From: an uncultured Amylibacter sp. | GTDB taxonomy: Bacteria; Pseudomonadota; Alphaproteobacteria; Rhodobacterales; Rhodobacteraceae | NCBI GenBank assembly: GCA_947497475.1 | Contig: CANMGS010000002.1 | Span: forward strand, 248,001-312,000 | Reading direction: 5' to 3' | DNA length: 64,000 nucleotides | Part shown: piece by piece, positions 35,999-43,887 of the stretch | Position numbering within the stretch: the first letter of the stretch is position 1 | Layout: every line of letters begins with the position of its first letter | The notes under the pieces: model-generated | The model's input: the letters and a program-made list of their open reading frames with translations, nothing else | What the model was told of the DNA's origin: nothing | Databases searched by the model: none | Translations under genes and position numbers: made by a program

Positions 35999-36052
35999 AT
36001 TATTGCATAGCTTTAGGGCTTGAAACAATACGCAGTTATACGGGCTATCGTG

Positions 36053-36889
36053 TCAATCAACTTTAGGTACAGAGCTGGGACATATTACATCAATATTCTG
36101 TTCTGGATTGGCATTGGGGCAAAAGAGTTGCATGCCATTAAGTGTAAACTCGCCAATGATAGATTGGGTTCTATCCGAGATGATCCAATCGGAAAACTGA
36201 CGAGCCATATCAATTTTTACATGTGGGTGTTTGGCAGGATTTACAAGGATGATGCCATAGGGGTTGAACAACATATCTTCGCCTTGGGCAACGATATCTA
36301 AATTACCTTTGTTGCCAAAAGACAGCCATGTGCCACGGTCAGACAATGTGTATGCTTCTATAGAGGCAGACATGTTCAAGGCTGCGCCCATACCAGCTCC
36401 AATTTCGCGGTACCAATCCCCTTGTGGTGATAAATTAAATGCGGCCCAAAGTTCACGTTCGCGCTTATGCGTGCCGCTGTCATCCCCACGCGAGACAAAT
36501 GTGTAATCATTCGATGATGAAAATGTAGTAAGTGCAGCTTCCAAATTTTCAAAGTTTGCTTTGTCTTTTGGACCAACGAGAACAAAGTCGTTGTACATGA
36601 CATCACGGCGATCAATGCCAAAGCCATCTGCCACAAAAGCATCTTCAGAGGAACGATGATGGACAAGTAAAACGTCGGCATCGCCGTTTTTTGCAATTTT
36701 AATCGCTTGACCTGTGCCAACTGCAACAACACGGACGTCTATGCCGGTTTCTTTTGTGAACTGTGGCAGTAGGTAATCATATAAACCTGAATTTTGGGTG
36801 GATGTGGTTGATGCAATTGTAATGAATTTATCTTCTGCAAAGGTCATTGTAGAAAAGAGCAGAAAGCAGCAGGCTGTTATAAAACGCAT
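36053..36889 (-). CDS. tupA: Tungstate ABC transporter, substrate-binding protein
   Basis: The 278-residue protein has a Sec signal peptide (about 1-18, cleavage after TFA), then ITIASTTSTQNSGLYDYLLPQF; the TTTS motif is the tungstate-binding signature of TupA. Other conserved parts are VAVGTGQAIKIAKNGDADVLLVHH and FVSRGDDSGTHKRERELW. It should bind tungstate in the periplasm for the TupBC importer. It directly follows tupC without a gap and is last in the operon, though the binding-protein gene is usually first. Confidence 0.92.
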   Translation of the reverse strand: MRFITACCFLLFSTMTFAEDKFITIASTTSTQNSGLYDYLLPQFTKETGIDVRVVAVGTGQAIKIAKNGDADVLLVHHRSSEDAFVADGFGIDRRDVMYNDFVLVGPKDKANFENLEAALTTFSSSNDYTFVSRGDDSGTHKRERELWAAFNLSPQGDWYREIGAGMGAALNMSASIEAYTLSDRGTWLSFGNKGNLDIVAQGEDMLFNPYGIILVNPAKHPHVKIDMARQFSDWIISDRTQSIIGEFTLNGMQLFCPNANPEQNIDVICPSSVPKVD

Positions 36890-37591
36890 TTAGAGGTCTC
36901 CGCTTAAATAAGCTTTGCCTTCACGGGTGGTTGGAGCCGCAAAGAAGTCTTTTGCCGCTTTATGTTCCAATAGTCGACCAGTTTCCAGAAAGAAAACCAC
37001 GTCTGACAAACGCTTAGCCTGCGCCATGTCGTGTGTAGAGATATAGACGCTGCCACCATCTGCTACAAAGCGCAGTATCATACCTTCAATAAGCTTGGTG
37101 GAGGCTGGATCTAGGTTGGAGCAGGGTTCGTCTAATAATAGCGTCTTAGGCTGAGTGATCAGCGCACGTGCAATAGTCATGCGCTGTGCCTCGCCGCCTG
37201 AGAGGCTGGCTGCGGGTTGATCTGCGAGATGAGAGAGCTGTGAAAGCTCTAACATACGGTCAGTGGCCGCTGTTTGATCTGCTTTTGGTTGGTTTTGAAC
37301 CTTAAGTGGGTAGGCAAGGTTGGCACGCACGGATCGGCGCAAGATGATTGGCTTTTGAAAAACATATCCGCGCGTGTTTTTTCCATCAACCGCAGGGGTA
37401 TCGCCCCATAAAATTCGGCCCGATGTAGGTGTAATCAATCCATGCAAGGCAGATAGCAAGAGGCTTTTACCCGCGCCATTTGCACCAATAATTGCCGTTA
37501 CTCCCTTGTTTTCATGAGAAACGTTAATCTCTTTTAAGAGAAGCGCGTTATCAGATGTGTAATTTAGGTCTTGTATCTTTAGGTGCTGCAT
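36890..37591 (-). CDS. tupC: Tungstate ABC transporter, ATP-binding protein
   Basis: The 233-residue ATPase shows Walker A GANGAGKS (about 36-43), signature LSGGEAQRMTIARALI (about 129), Walker B TLLLDEPCSNLD and switch His in VYISTHD. It powers tungstate uptake with the TupB permease. Its start overlaps the tupB stop by one base and its stop abuts the tupA start, so the three genes are translationally coupled. Confidence 0.9.
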   Translation of the reverse strand: MQHLKIQDLNYTSDNALLLKEINVSHENKGVTAIIGANGAGKSLLLSALHGLITPTSGRILWGDTPAVDGKNTRGYVFQKPIILRRSVRANLAYPLKVQNQPKADQTAATDRMLELSQLSHLADQPAASLSGGEAQRMTIARALITQPKTLLLDEPCSNLDPASTKLIEGMILRFVADGGSVYISTHDMAQAKRLSDVVFFLETGRLLEHKAAKDFFAAPTTREGKAYLSGDL

Positions 37592-38289
37592 TACCGTACG
37601 ACCTGATATTTGCGGCCAAAGCTGCCGATCCAGTGAATGAGGATGTTAATGGCAAAGGCAATGGATAATAAGATAATACCAAGAGCCAGTGCCAATTGCA
37701 GGTTACCTTTGGATGTTTCCAACGCAATCGTTGTGGTCATGACACGGGTAAAGCCAGCGATATTACCGCCAACGATGATAACGGCGCCAACTTCTGCCAA
37801 GGCGCGACCAAAGCCAGCGAGCAGGGCCGTGACAATTGCAAAACGGGCATCCCAGATAAGCGTTTTCAGGCGCTGGGTCGGGCTGACGTTTAAGGCATTG
37901 AGTAGATTTTCATAATCGCGGTTCAATGGCAGAATGGCTTCGCGGGTGAGGGCCAATACGATTGGAAAGATTAGAACTGATTGAGCAATGATCATTGCCG
38001 CCGGTGTAAAGAGTATGCCGTATGATCCTAATGGGCCTGCGCGCGAGAGTAAGAGATAAACCATTAGGCCGACAACCACGGGGGGGAGGGCCATCAATGA
38101 TGTTGATATGACAATCAACACCTGACGAAATCTAAAGTTCCAGATTGCTAAAGCTGCGCCCATAGGAATCGCAAAGAGTGAGGCGATTAAAGTGGCTGTT
38201 AAGCTGACGCGTAAAGATAGGCCGACAATGCGTCCGAGCTCTGCATCAGCAGAGAGTACTAGGTCTATAGCTTGGCCAAGGATACTCAT
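37591..38289 (-). CDS. tupB: Tungstate ABC transporter, permease
   Basis: This 232-residue inner membrane protein has five or six helices. It carries the permease EAA-type loop near LNALNVSPTQRLKTLIWDARFAIVTALLAGFGRALAEVGAVIIVGGNI, the region that contacts the ATPase. It is the first gene of a tupBCA operon. The roughly 100 bases between it and divergent apbC must hold both promoters; I see no clear ModE-like operator. Confidence 0.9.
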   Translation of the reverse strand: MSILGQAIDLVLSADAELGRIVGLSLRVSLTATLIASLFAIPMGAALAIWNFRFRQVLIVISTSLMALPPVVVGLMVYLLLSRAGPLGSYGILFTPAAMIIAQSVLIFPIVLALTREAILPLNRDYENLLNALNVSPTQRLKTLIWDARFAIVTALLAGFGRALAEVGAVIIVGGNIAGFTRVMTTTIALETSKGNLQLALALGIILLSIAFAINILIHWIGSFGRKYQVVR

Positions 38290-38389
38290 TGTCGCGGTCT
38301 TTCCCGTTTGCTCTTGCTCTTCTGGCTAGAATGCTAAATTTAGGGGCGATATATAGTGATGCGCAAGCTGAAAGAGAAGGCTTCATAAA

Positions 38390-39451
38390 ATGACCCTAAA
38401 TCGTGATGACGTTTTGAACTGCTTAAAAGCGGTAAAATTGCCAAATGGACAAGATATTGTAGCGGCAGATTTGATCCGTGCACTGGTTGTTGAAGGCAGC
38501 TCTGTTCAGTTTGTAATGGAAGTGGCGCCAGAAGACGGCCCAAAGATGGGGCCTGTGCGTGATGCGGCGGAAGCTGCGGTTAAAGCATTGGACGGTGTTC
38601 AAAACGCTTCTGTCATGCTGACAGCACATAATGCGCCAAAACCTGTACCAAATTTGAAAATCGGCGGTCATCCGAAACCTGCTGCGGATAAAGCACCTGT
38701 TGCAGGTGTTGATCGCATATTGGCGATTGCCAGTGGTAAGGGGGGGGTTGGTAAATCCACAGTGTCCAGCAATTTGGCTGTGGCTTTAGCGAAACAAGGT
38801 CGCCGCGTTGGTCTGTTGGATGCTGATATCTATGGCCCAAGTCAGCCGCGTATGATGGGTGTGAACAAACGCCCAGCTTCGCCTGATGGCAAAACGATTA
38901 TTCCTTTGCAAAGCCACGGCGTGACCATGATGTCTATCGGGTTGATGTTGAAAGAGGATGAAGCGGTTGTTTGGCGTGGCCCTATGTTGATGGGTGCCTT
39001 GCAGCAGATGTTGGGGCAAGTTGAATGGGGTGAATTGGATGTGCTGATCGTTGATTTGCCGCCAGGTACGGGTGATGTGCAGCTGACATTGGCACAAAAG
39101 GCCAGTGTTACGGGGGCTATTGTGGTATCTACGCCGCAAGATGTGGCACTTTTGGATGCGCGCAAAGCGTTGAACATGTTTGAAAAGACCAAGACACCAG
39201 TTTTGGGGATGATCGAAAACATGTCCAGCTATCACTGCCCGCAATGTGGGCACGAGGCACATATCTTTGGCCATGGCGGTGCACGTGATGATGCGGAACG
39301 CCTGGGATTGCCATTCTTGGGTGAAATCCCATTGGATCTAGAGATTCGTTTGGCAGGCGATGGTGGCACACCAATTGCGGCGACTGACAATCCGATTGCA
39401 GATGCTTATGCTCAGATCGCAGCTGGGTTGGTGGAAAAAGGTCTGGCATGA
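38390..39451 (+). CDS. apbC: Iron-sulfur cluster carrier protein Mrp/ApbC
   Basis: The 353-residue P-loop ATPase carries and transfers Fe-S clusters. The N-terminal MIP18/DUF59 domain (about 5-80) is followed by a deviant Walker [10 protein letters not shown] (about 115-123), [27 protein letters not shown] and the cluster-binding CPQCG (about 283) late in the protein. Length and motifs are normal. Its last codons overlap the next gene by four bases (ATGA). Confidence 0.95.
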   Translation: MTLNRDDVLNCLKAVKLPNGQDIVAADLIRALVVEGSSVQFVMEVAPEDGPKMGPVRDAAEAAVKALDGVQNASVMLTAHNAPKPVPNLKIGGHPKPAADKAPVAGVDRILAIASGKGGVGKSTVSSNLAVALAKQGRRVGLLDADIYGPSQPRMMGVNKRPASPDGKTIIPLQSHGVTMMSIGLMLKEDEAVVWRGPMLMGALQQMLGQVEWGELDVLIVDLPPGTGDVQLTLAQKASVTGAIVVSTPQDVALLDARKALNMFEKTKTPVLGMIENMSSYHCPQCGHEAHIFGHGGARDDAERLGLPFLGEIPLDLEIRLAGDGGTPIAATDNPIADAYAQIAAGLVEKGLA

Positions 39452-39909
39452 CAAAAGTTTTAGACAAAGCACAGATCGAAGCGCTGGGTATCGAAGGCGG
39501 CTGGACATTGGGTTTGGCTGATGTCGTAAAATACAGCGACTTGGACACGTATAACCATGTGAACAACAAGATTTACCACACATGGTTCGAAAACGCGCGC
39601 GTGCTTTATCTAGAGATGCTTGGCATTGTCTTTAGCCAAGACAGTGAAATCAAACCTGTCGTACGATCTGCGAACATTACGTATGATGCACCGATGTATA
39701 ATGCCGAGGAATATATAACACTGGCACGCGTATCCAAATTGGGTCGCACAAGCTTTGTTGTGGATTATGCTGTGTGGTGTGATGGGACCGTTCGGGTCAC
39801 AGGGAATACGACTTTGGTGATGGTCAACCAAACTGCGACAGAAAGCAGACCTGTACCAGATGACCTGCGCGAGATCATGATTAGCATAGATGGCGCAAAG
39901 ACTTCATAA
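39448..39909 (+). CDS. Acyl-CoA thioesterase, 4HBT hot-dog fold
   Basis: The 153-residue protein contains [26 protein letters not shown], the 4-hydroxybenzoyl-CoA thioesterase-type motif with the catalytic Asp and its HVNN partner. Such enzymes hydrolyse acyl-CoA or acyl-ACP thioesters; substrate is not readable here. ATGA overlap with apbC shows translational coupling. The pair is unlikely to share a pathway in an obvious way. Confidence 0.85.
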   Translation: MTKVLDKAQIEALGIEGGWTLGLADVVKYSDLDTYNHVNNKIYHTWFENARVLYLEMLGIVFSQDSEIKPVVRSANITYDAPMYNAEEYITLARVSKLGRTSFVVDYAVWCDGTVRVTGNTTLVMVNQTATESRPVPDDLREIMISIDGAKTS

Positions 39910-40002
39910 ATTACGCGACTTCCTCTTGACTCGTATGCTGAAGCGAGTAGAAGGCGGGTTCACAGATTTTCGCAGGGTTTTCCTGCAGCACGGAGAAAAA
40001 CC

Positions 40003-40170
40003 ATGGCGAAGCCAACCACAATTAAAATCCGCCTAAACTCAACTGCGGATACTGGCCACTTTTATGTGACTAAAAAGAATTCACGCACAATGACCGAAAA
40101 AATGGTTGTGAATAAGTATGACCCAGTTGTGCGTAAGCACGTTCCTTACAAAGAAGGCAAAATCAAGTAA
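40003..40170 (+). CDS. rpmG: 50S ribosomal protein L33
   Basis: This 55-residue gene is [20 protein letters not shown], then [20 protein letters not shown] and [15 protein letters not shown], the Cys-free L33 form. It stabilises the E-site region of the large subunit. ACGGAGAAAAACC precedes the ATG. A small stem GCAGG/CCTGC (39972-39986) lies in the leader. The C- form lacks zinc cysteines. Confidence 0.95.
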   Translation: MAKPTTIKIRLNSTADTGHFYVTKKNSRTMTEKMVVNKYDPVVRKHVPYKEGKIK

Positions 40171-40198
40171 GCTTGATTTTCCAGTCTTTAGGACTTTG

Positions 40199-40224
40199 AA
40201 GGGCGCTCTTTGGGGCGCCTTTTT
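40199..40224 (+). terminator. Intrinsic terminator of rpmG
   Basis: AGGGCGC and GCGCCT arms close a short stem followed by TTTTTG, 30 bases after the rpmG stop and just before the end of the opposing MAPEG gene. A smaller AATCAAG/CTTGATT stem overlaps the stop codon. Confidence 0.75.
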
Positions 40225-40229
40225 GCTCT

Positions 40230-40625
40230 TTAGAATAACAACGTCCGTAATAGTGCGATTAAAGATAAGGCTTGTGCCGTAACGGTGAGCAGCATTCCGT
40301 AGAAGCGAAAGCGCCATGTTGTGCCGTCAAAGCGGAAGTATGTGGCGTGTAGTAAACGACCAATCACTAGGATGGCTGCAATGATACAGGCGTATGTACT
40401 GCCATTCAGATATTCCACTAAACCCAATAGGATAAGCGCCATTGGGATTTGTTCAGCAGCATTTGCGTGACCACGGATAAGTTTGGTCATGACTTTGTCA
40501 TCCCCGTCGCCCAGAACGATATGCTTGTTTCGACGATAAAGGATTGTGGCGAATGTCAGATACAACAGGAGTGCGCCTAATATCAGGGCCGTCCAAGCTG
40601 TGACTGTAAGTGGAAAATCTTCCAT
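40230..40625 (-). CDS. MAPEG family membrane protein
   Basis: This 131-residue protein has four helices. The loop after helix 1 reads RRNKHIVLGDGDD, and VMTKLIRGHANAAEQIPMALILLGLVE matches the MAPEG (membrane-associated proteins in eicosanoid and glutathione metabolism) R-x-H-x-N-x-x-E motif. RLLHATYF is also typical. Many bacterial members are glutathione-dependent; the precise reaction is unknown. A second MAPEG paralog lies at 43346. Confidence 0.88.
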   Translation of the reverse strand: MEDFPLTVTAWTALILGALLLYLTFATILYRRNKHIVLGDGDDKVMTKLIRGHANAAEQIPMALILLGLVEYLNGSTYACIIAAILVIGRLLHATYFRFDGTTWRFRFYGMLLTVTAQALSLIALLRTLLF

Positions 40626-40644
40626 AGTATCATCCTCTAGATAT

Positions 40645-40672
40645 AAAAAAGCCGAGGCGCATGGCCTCGGCT
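40645..40672 (-). terminator. Intrinsic terminator of the Bax-inhibitor-1 gene
   Basis: AGCCGAGGC (40650-40658) and GCCTCGGCT (40664-40672) form a perfect stem. On the minus strand it is followed by TTTTTTAT. Confidence 0.92.
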
Positions 40673-40696
40673 AATATTTAACAGACTGTGCTGTGT

Positions 40697-41461
40697 TTAG
40701 TCTTGGTTGCCCATGAAGCTTAGCAAGAACATAAACATATTTAAGAAATCTAGGTATAAGTTTAATGCGCCCATAATAGCCGCTTTACCCAACCATTCTG
40801 TCTGGCCGTGTGAAGCCATTTGAATGTATGTGTTTTTAATGTTCTGTGTGTCATAGGCTGTAAGGCCTGCAAAGATCAAAACACCCAACGCTGAGATTGC
40901 AAATGCAAGTGCGCTTGATGCTAGGAAGATGTTTACGATCATTGCAACGATCAAACCAATCACACCCATGATCAGGAAGCTACCCCAGCCAGAAATGTCT
41001 TTTTTGGTTGTGTATCCGTATAAAGACAGGCCAGCAAAAGCAATTGCAGTCACAAAGAATGTATTTGCGATTGAGATGCCTGTGTATACAGCGAAAATCC
41101 AAGAGATGGATAGACCCATCAAGCCAGAGAAGCCTAAAAAGACTAAACGTGCAGTATTTTCAGACATGCGGTTGATGCCAGCGCCAAAGGCGAAAACAAC
41201 AGCAAGTGGTGCGAACATGATGACATAGCGAATTGGGCTAGAGAACATCGTTTGCAAGATTTCAGGGGATAGAACCATTGTTGGCTGGCCTGCTTTTGCA
41301 GATGCCAAGTCAGTACCTACGATATAAGCGATGATCCCTGTAATGATCATGCCCATAGACATAAGTCCATAAACGCGGTTCATGTGGGCGCGTAGGCCCT
41401 CGTCAATTGCCGATGATTGTACGCCTGCGGAGGCGCGGCGGACTGTATCATATTCAGCCAT
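40697..41461 (-). CDS. Bax inhibitor-1 / YccA family membrane protein
   Basis: The 254-residue protein has seven predicted helices, beginning after the sequence DEGLRAHMNRVYGLMSMGMIITGIIAY. The C-terminal end shows FLNMFMFLLSFMGNQD, the usual TMBIM ending. The family forms a pH-gated calcium leak channel in some members; YccA interacts with FtsH protease in E. coli. GGAGATACAAAA precedes the ATG. It is a single-gene unit. Confidence 0.93.
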   Translation of the reverse strand: MAEYDTVRRASAGVQSSAIDEGLRAHMNRVYGLMSMGMIITGIIAYIVGTDLASAKAGQPTMVLSPEILQTMFSSPIRYVIMFAPLAVVFAFGAGINRMSENTARLVFLGFSGLMGLSISWIFAVYTGISIANTFFVTAIAFAGLSLYGYTTKKDISGWGSFLIMGVIGLIVAMIVNIFLASSALAFAISALGVLIFAGLTAYDTQNIKNTYIQMASHGQTEWLGKAAIMGALNLYLDFLNMFMFLLSFMGNQD

Positions 41462-41594
41462 TTTTGTATCTCCTCGATAACATTACGTTTCATGCACACG
41501 TGGTTGTGGCATTCTTAACAAAGAATATGGGGAGTTATCGGGATTTATCAAGGAAAATACGCATGAATTTATCGTTAAATTCAAGGGTTTTTGT

Positions 41595-41654
41595 AAAAAA
41601 CCGTATTCAAACGGAGGGAATAGGCGCACCCCAAGGGAAGAGGTGGGTGCGCCT
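41595..41654 (-). ncRNA. Hairpin pair downstream of the second DUF1127 gene, cuckoo-like
   Basis: On the minus strand, AGGCGCACC / GGTGCGCCT (41622-41654) closes a loop containing CCTCTTCCC. A second stem CCGT/ACGG (41601-41614) is followed by TTTTTT (41595-41600), an intrinsic terminator. The layout (DUF1127 gene, then two hairpins, one with a C/U-rich loop) resembles the cuckoo-like unit at 35.4 kb but the motif is imperfect. It may simply be a terminator. Confidence 0.45.
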
Positions 41655-41667
41655 TTAGGCAAAAAAC

Positions 41668-41871
41668 TTATCTGATGAGGTCAGAAAAGAATGTTTTTGC
41701 GCATTCGCGGTTCACATCACTGCGTGTTAGGCCAATGTCTTTTAAGGCGTCATCGCTTAGACCCTTTAGTGTGGTGCGTTGGCTGTGCAATGTAAGTGCT
41801 TCAGCTATACGAGCAAAGAATGTTGGACGTTTTGAGCCGTGGGAGATGTGTGTATCGACGATGTATGTCAT
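41668..41871 (-). CDS. DUF1127 small protein
   Basis: This 67-residue protein ends with LKGLSDDALKDIGLTRSDVNRECAKTFF, the DUF1127 domain (L-S-D-x-x-L-x-D-I-G-L-x-R). The N-terminus (MTYIVDTHISHGSKRP) is basic and unstructured. AAAGGATC lies before the ATG. The family often shows RNA-binding or phosphate-stress roles. It differs from the DUF1127 protein at 35.5 kb and its upstream region lacks the GGAAATGCA box. Confidence 0.88.
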   Translation of the reverse strand: MTYIVDTHISHGSKRPTFFARIAEALTLHSQRTTLKGLSDDALKDIGLTRSDVNRECAKTFFSDLIR

Positions 41872-41996
41872 TTTGTGATCCTTTCCATTCCGTTATGTGA
41901 TGTATGTTTTTCATCAATTTTCTTGATATCTCTATGCCAGTTAAGCTAACATATGGAAAACGAATGTTTGTGACGTAATACATCAAGGATTGTGAT

Positions 41997-42887
41997 ATGG
42001 TTCGAAATTTAGATTTAACGGCATTAAGATCATTTGTGGCTGTTGCCGAAACTGGAGGCGTTACTAAGGCGGCAGGCCAATTGCATTTGACGCAGTCAGC
42101 GGTTTCTATGCAATTGAAAAGACTAGAGGAATCTATGGGGTTGGCGCTGATGGACAGGTCCGGCCGTGGCGTGGCTTTAACCCAACAAGGCGAACTGTTG
42201 TTAAGTTACGCTAAACGTATGATGGCATTAAATGATGAAGCTTGGGGGCGATTAACATCTGATGATTTCGAGGATGAAATCGTTTTAGGTGTACCGCATG
42301 ACATTGTTTATCCGCATATTCCAAAGGTGTTAAAGCAATTTGCTGCTGAATTTCCGCGTGTAAAAGTACAATTGCTGTCGTCCTATACAACCTATTTAAA
42401 GGAAAGATTGGAATTGGGCGAAGCAGATTTAATCCTGACAACAGAAATTGATTGCCCTGTCGGCGCTAAGGTTGTGAAATCATCACAACTTAAATGGTTC
42501 GGTGCACAAGATGGGCGTGTTTGGAAGAAACAACCACTTGGATTGGCTTATGAAAACAACTGTTTGTTCCGCCCAATTGTTGTGGAAGCCTTAGATAAAG
42601 CAGGTATTACATGGGAATTGGCTGTGGATACAACACATGCAAAGACCGTTGAGGCCTGTGTTAGCGCAGATTTCGCAGTTCATGCCTGTTTGGCGGGAAC
42701 GCAGCCTGCGGATTGGATCGAAGTGCCTGAGGATGCGAATTTGCCAGAGTTGCCAGAATTTAAGATCACTTTGCAACGCGGAGGTTCTACAAATGCGGTT
42801 CTGGTCGATCGCTTGGCCGGATTGATTGAGGATGCATATGCAAACCAATCAGCACCTGCACGCCCACAGCATTTACAGGCTGTTTGA
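41997..42887 (+). CDS. LysR family transcriptional regulator
   Basis: The 296-residue regulator begins [58 protein letters not shown], a complete LysR winged helix. The effector-binding part follows (about 90-290). It is divergent from the DUF1127 gene across 125 bases and overlaps the end of the opposing hxlR-type gene by 15 bases. The target is unknown; a relation to the divergent DUF1127 gene is possible. Confidence 0.9.
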   Translation: MVRNLDLTALRSFVAVAETGGVTKAAGQLHLTQSAVSMQLKRLEESMGLALMDRSGRGVALTQQGELLLSYAKRMMALNDEAWGRLTSDDFEDEIVLGVPHDIVYPHIPKVLKQFAAEFPRVKVQLLSSYTTYLKERLELGEADLILTTEIDCPVGAKVVKSSQLKWFGAQDGRVWKKQPLGLAYENNCLFRPIVVEALDKAGITWELAVDTTHAKTVEACVSADFAVHACLAGTQPADWIEVPEDANLPELPEFKITLQRGGSTNAVLVDRLAGLIEDAYANQSAPARPQHLQAV

Positions 42888-43235
42888 TTGTGTGTTTGGG
42901 AAAGCATCAAGAACGTTGGTTTGCCCCCATTCCATTAATGCGAGTAAGACGGGCTGAAGTGTTTGACCTCGTTCTGTAAGGTTGTACTCCACTTTTGGTG
43001 GAACGACTGGGTACACGGTTCTGCTGATCAAGCCATCTGCCTCTAGTTCGCGCAGCTGTTTGGTCAACGTTCTGGGTGATATTGTACAGATAAGGCGGGA
43101 TAATTCGTTGAAACGCTTTGTACCTTCGTAAAGACGAAAGAGTATAACGCCTTTCCATTTTCCACCTATTAGATCCAAAGTTGCCTCCATTGGGCAATTC
43201 TCAAGTATCTCTGTTGGATGACGTTGTTTTCGCAT
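42873..43235 (-). CDS. HxlR family transcriptional regulator
   Basis: The 120-residue winged-helix protein has the family start [36 protein letters not shown], with the conserved Cys14 near the N-terminus often acting as a redox or electrophile sensor, and [39 protein letters not shown] for helix-turn-helix and wing. It faces a MAPEG gene across an inverted repeat, so it probably senses a reactive compound and represses that gene. Confidence 0.92.
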   Translation of the reverse strand: MRKQRHPTEILENCPMEATLDLIGGKWKGVILFRLYEGTKRFNELSRLICTISPRTLTKQLRELEADGLISRTVYPVVPPKVEYNLTERGQTLQPVLLALMEWGQTNVLDAFPNTQSNSL

Positions 43236-43252
43236 TTTACACTATCCTATTT

Positions 43253-43283
43253 GTAAGTATATGCATTATTTGCGCATACTTAC
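43253..43283. promoter_or_regulatory. Candidate HxlR operator
   Basis: GTAAGTAT (43253-43260) and ATACTTAC (43276-43283) form an inverted repeat with inner ATGC/GCAT, placed between the divergent hxlR-type and MAPEG genes. Confidence 0.65.
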
Positions 43284-43345
43284 GTAAATGTAAATAAAAG
43301 AGTAGCTGTGATTCCATTCATATTGGAAACAGAGGAACTCTTATC

Positions 43346-43744
43346 ATGTCATCGGAACTTTATTGGTTAACATTGTCGGTTTGCTTGCTTGGGCTGTCAT
43401 GGCTGCCTTATATTTTACAATTGATTGTGCAGCAGGGGGTCGTGAAAGCAGTTTGGGACCCTACAGGTATTCATCCCCATGATGCAGACTGGGCGCACCG
43501 TGCTGCGCGTGCTCATAATAATGCGGTAGAGAATATGGCTGTTTTTGCGCCTTTGGTGCTGATTGTCGAAGTCTTGGGTCTTAATAGTGGGGCAACGGCG
43601 ATAGCAGCGATTGTGTATTTCTGTGCGCGTGTTGCGCATTACATCATATATACGGCTGCATTGCCCGTACTAAGAACTTTGGCTTTTGCAGTTGGGGTTG
43701 GCTGTCAGGCAGTATTTGCCTTGCGTATCTTTGGAATAATCTAG
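43346..43744 (+). CDS. MAPEG family membrane protein
   Basis: The 132-residue protein has four helices and carries DWAHRAARAHNNAVENMAVFAPLVLIVE, the MAPEG R-A-x-x-N-x-x-E motif, with CARVAHYIIY in a later helix. It is similar in layout to the MAPEG gene at 40230 but only distantly related. Divergent from the HxlR regulator; induction by an electrophile and a glutathione-linked detoxification role would fit, by inference. Confidence 0.88.
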   Translation: MSSELYWLTLSVCLLGLSWLPYILQLIVQQGVVKAVWDPTGIHPHDADWAHRAARAHNNAVENMAVFAPLVLIVEVLGLNSGATAIAAIVYFCARVAHYIIYTAALPVLRTLAFAVGVGCQAVFALRIFGII

Positions 43745-43753
43745 GGCCTATAA

Positions 43754-43874
43754 ATAGGAGGATGGGTTGAGCTAAGCTTTGCGATGCTTGATGTGGAACG
43801 CTGATATGCTCATTTATCACTGGCTATTTGTGCTTAGTCCCTGTAAGGCGCACACAAACAGCCCAACCTCCTAT
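43754..43874 (+). promoter_or_regulatory. Long-range inverted repeat in the typA leader
   Basis: ATAGGAGGATGGG (43754-43766) is complementary, with one mismatch, to CCCAACCTCCTAT (43862-43874), about 95 bases apart. The right arm ends 13 bases before the typA start, close to its AAGG ribosome binding site. If transcribed together the leader would fold back on itself, so it may control translation; it may also be a spaced DNA-binding site. Confidence 0.45.
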
Positions 43875-43887
43875 AAAGGCGCGTATC

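Noticed and set aside
40161-40180. AATCAAG/CTTGATT stem at the rpmG stop as main terminator
   Set aside because: Short and weak; the stem at 40199-40224 with a T-run is the better terminator.
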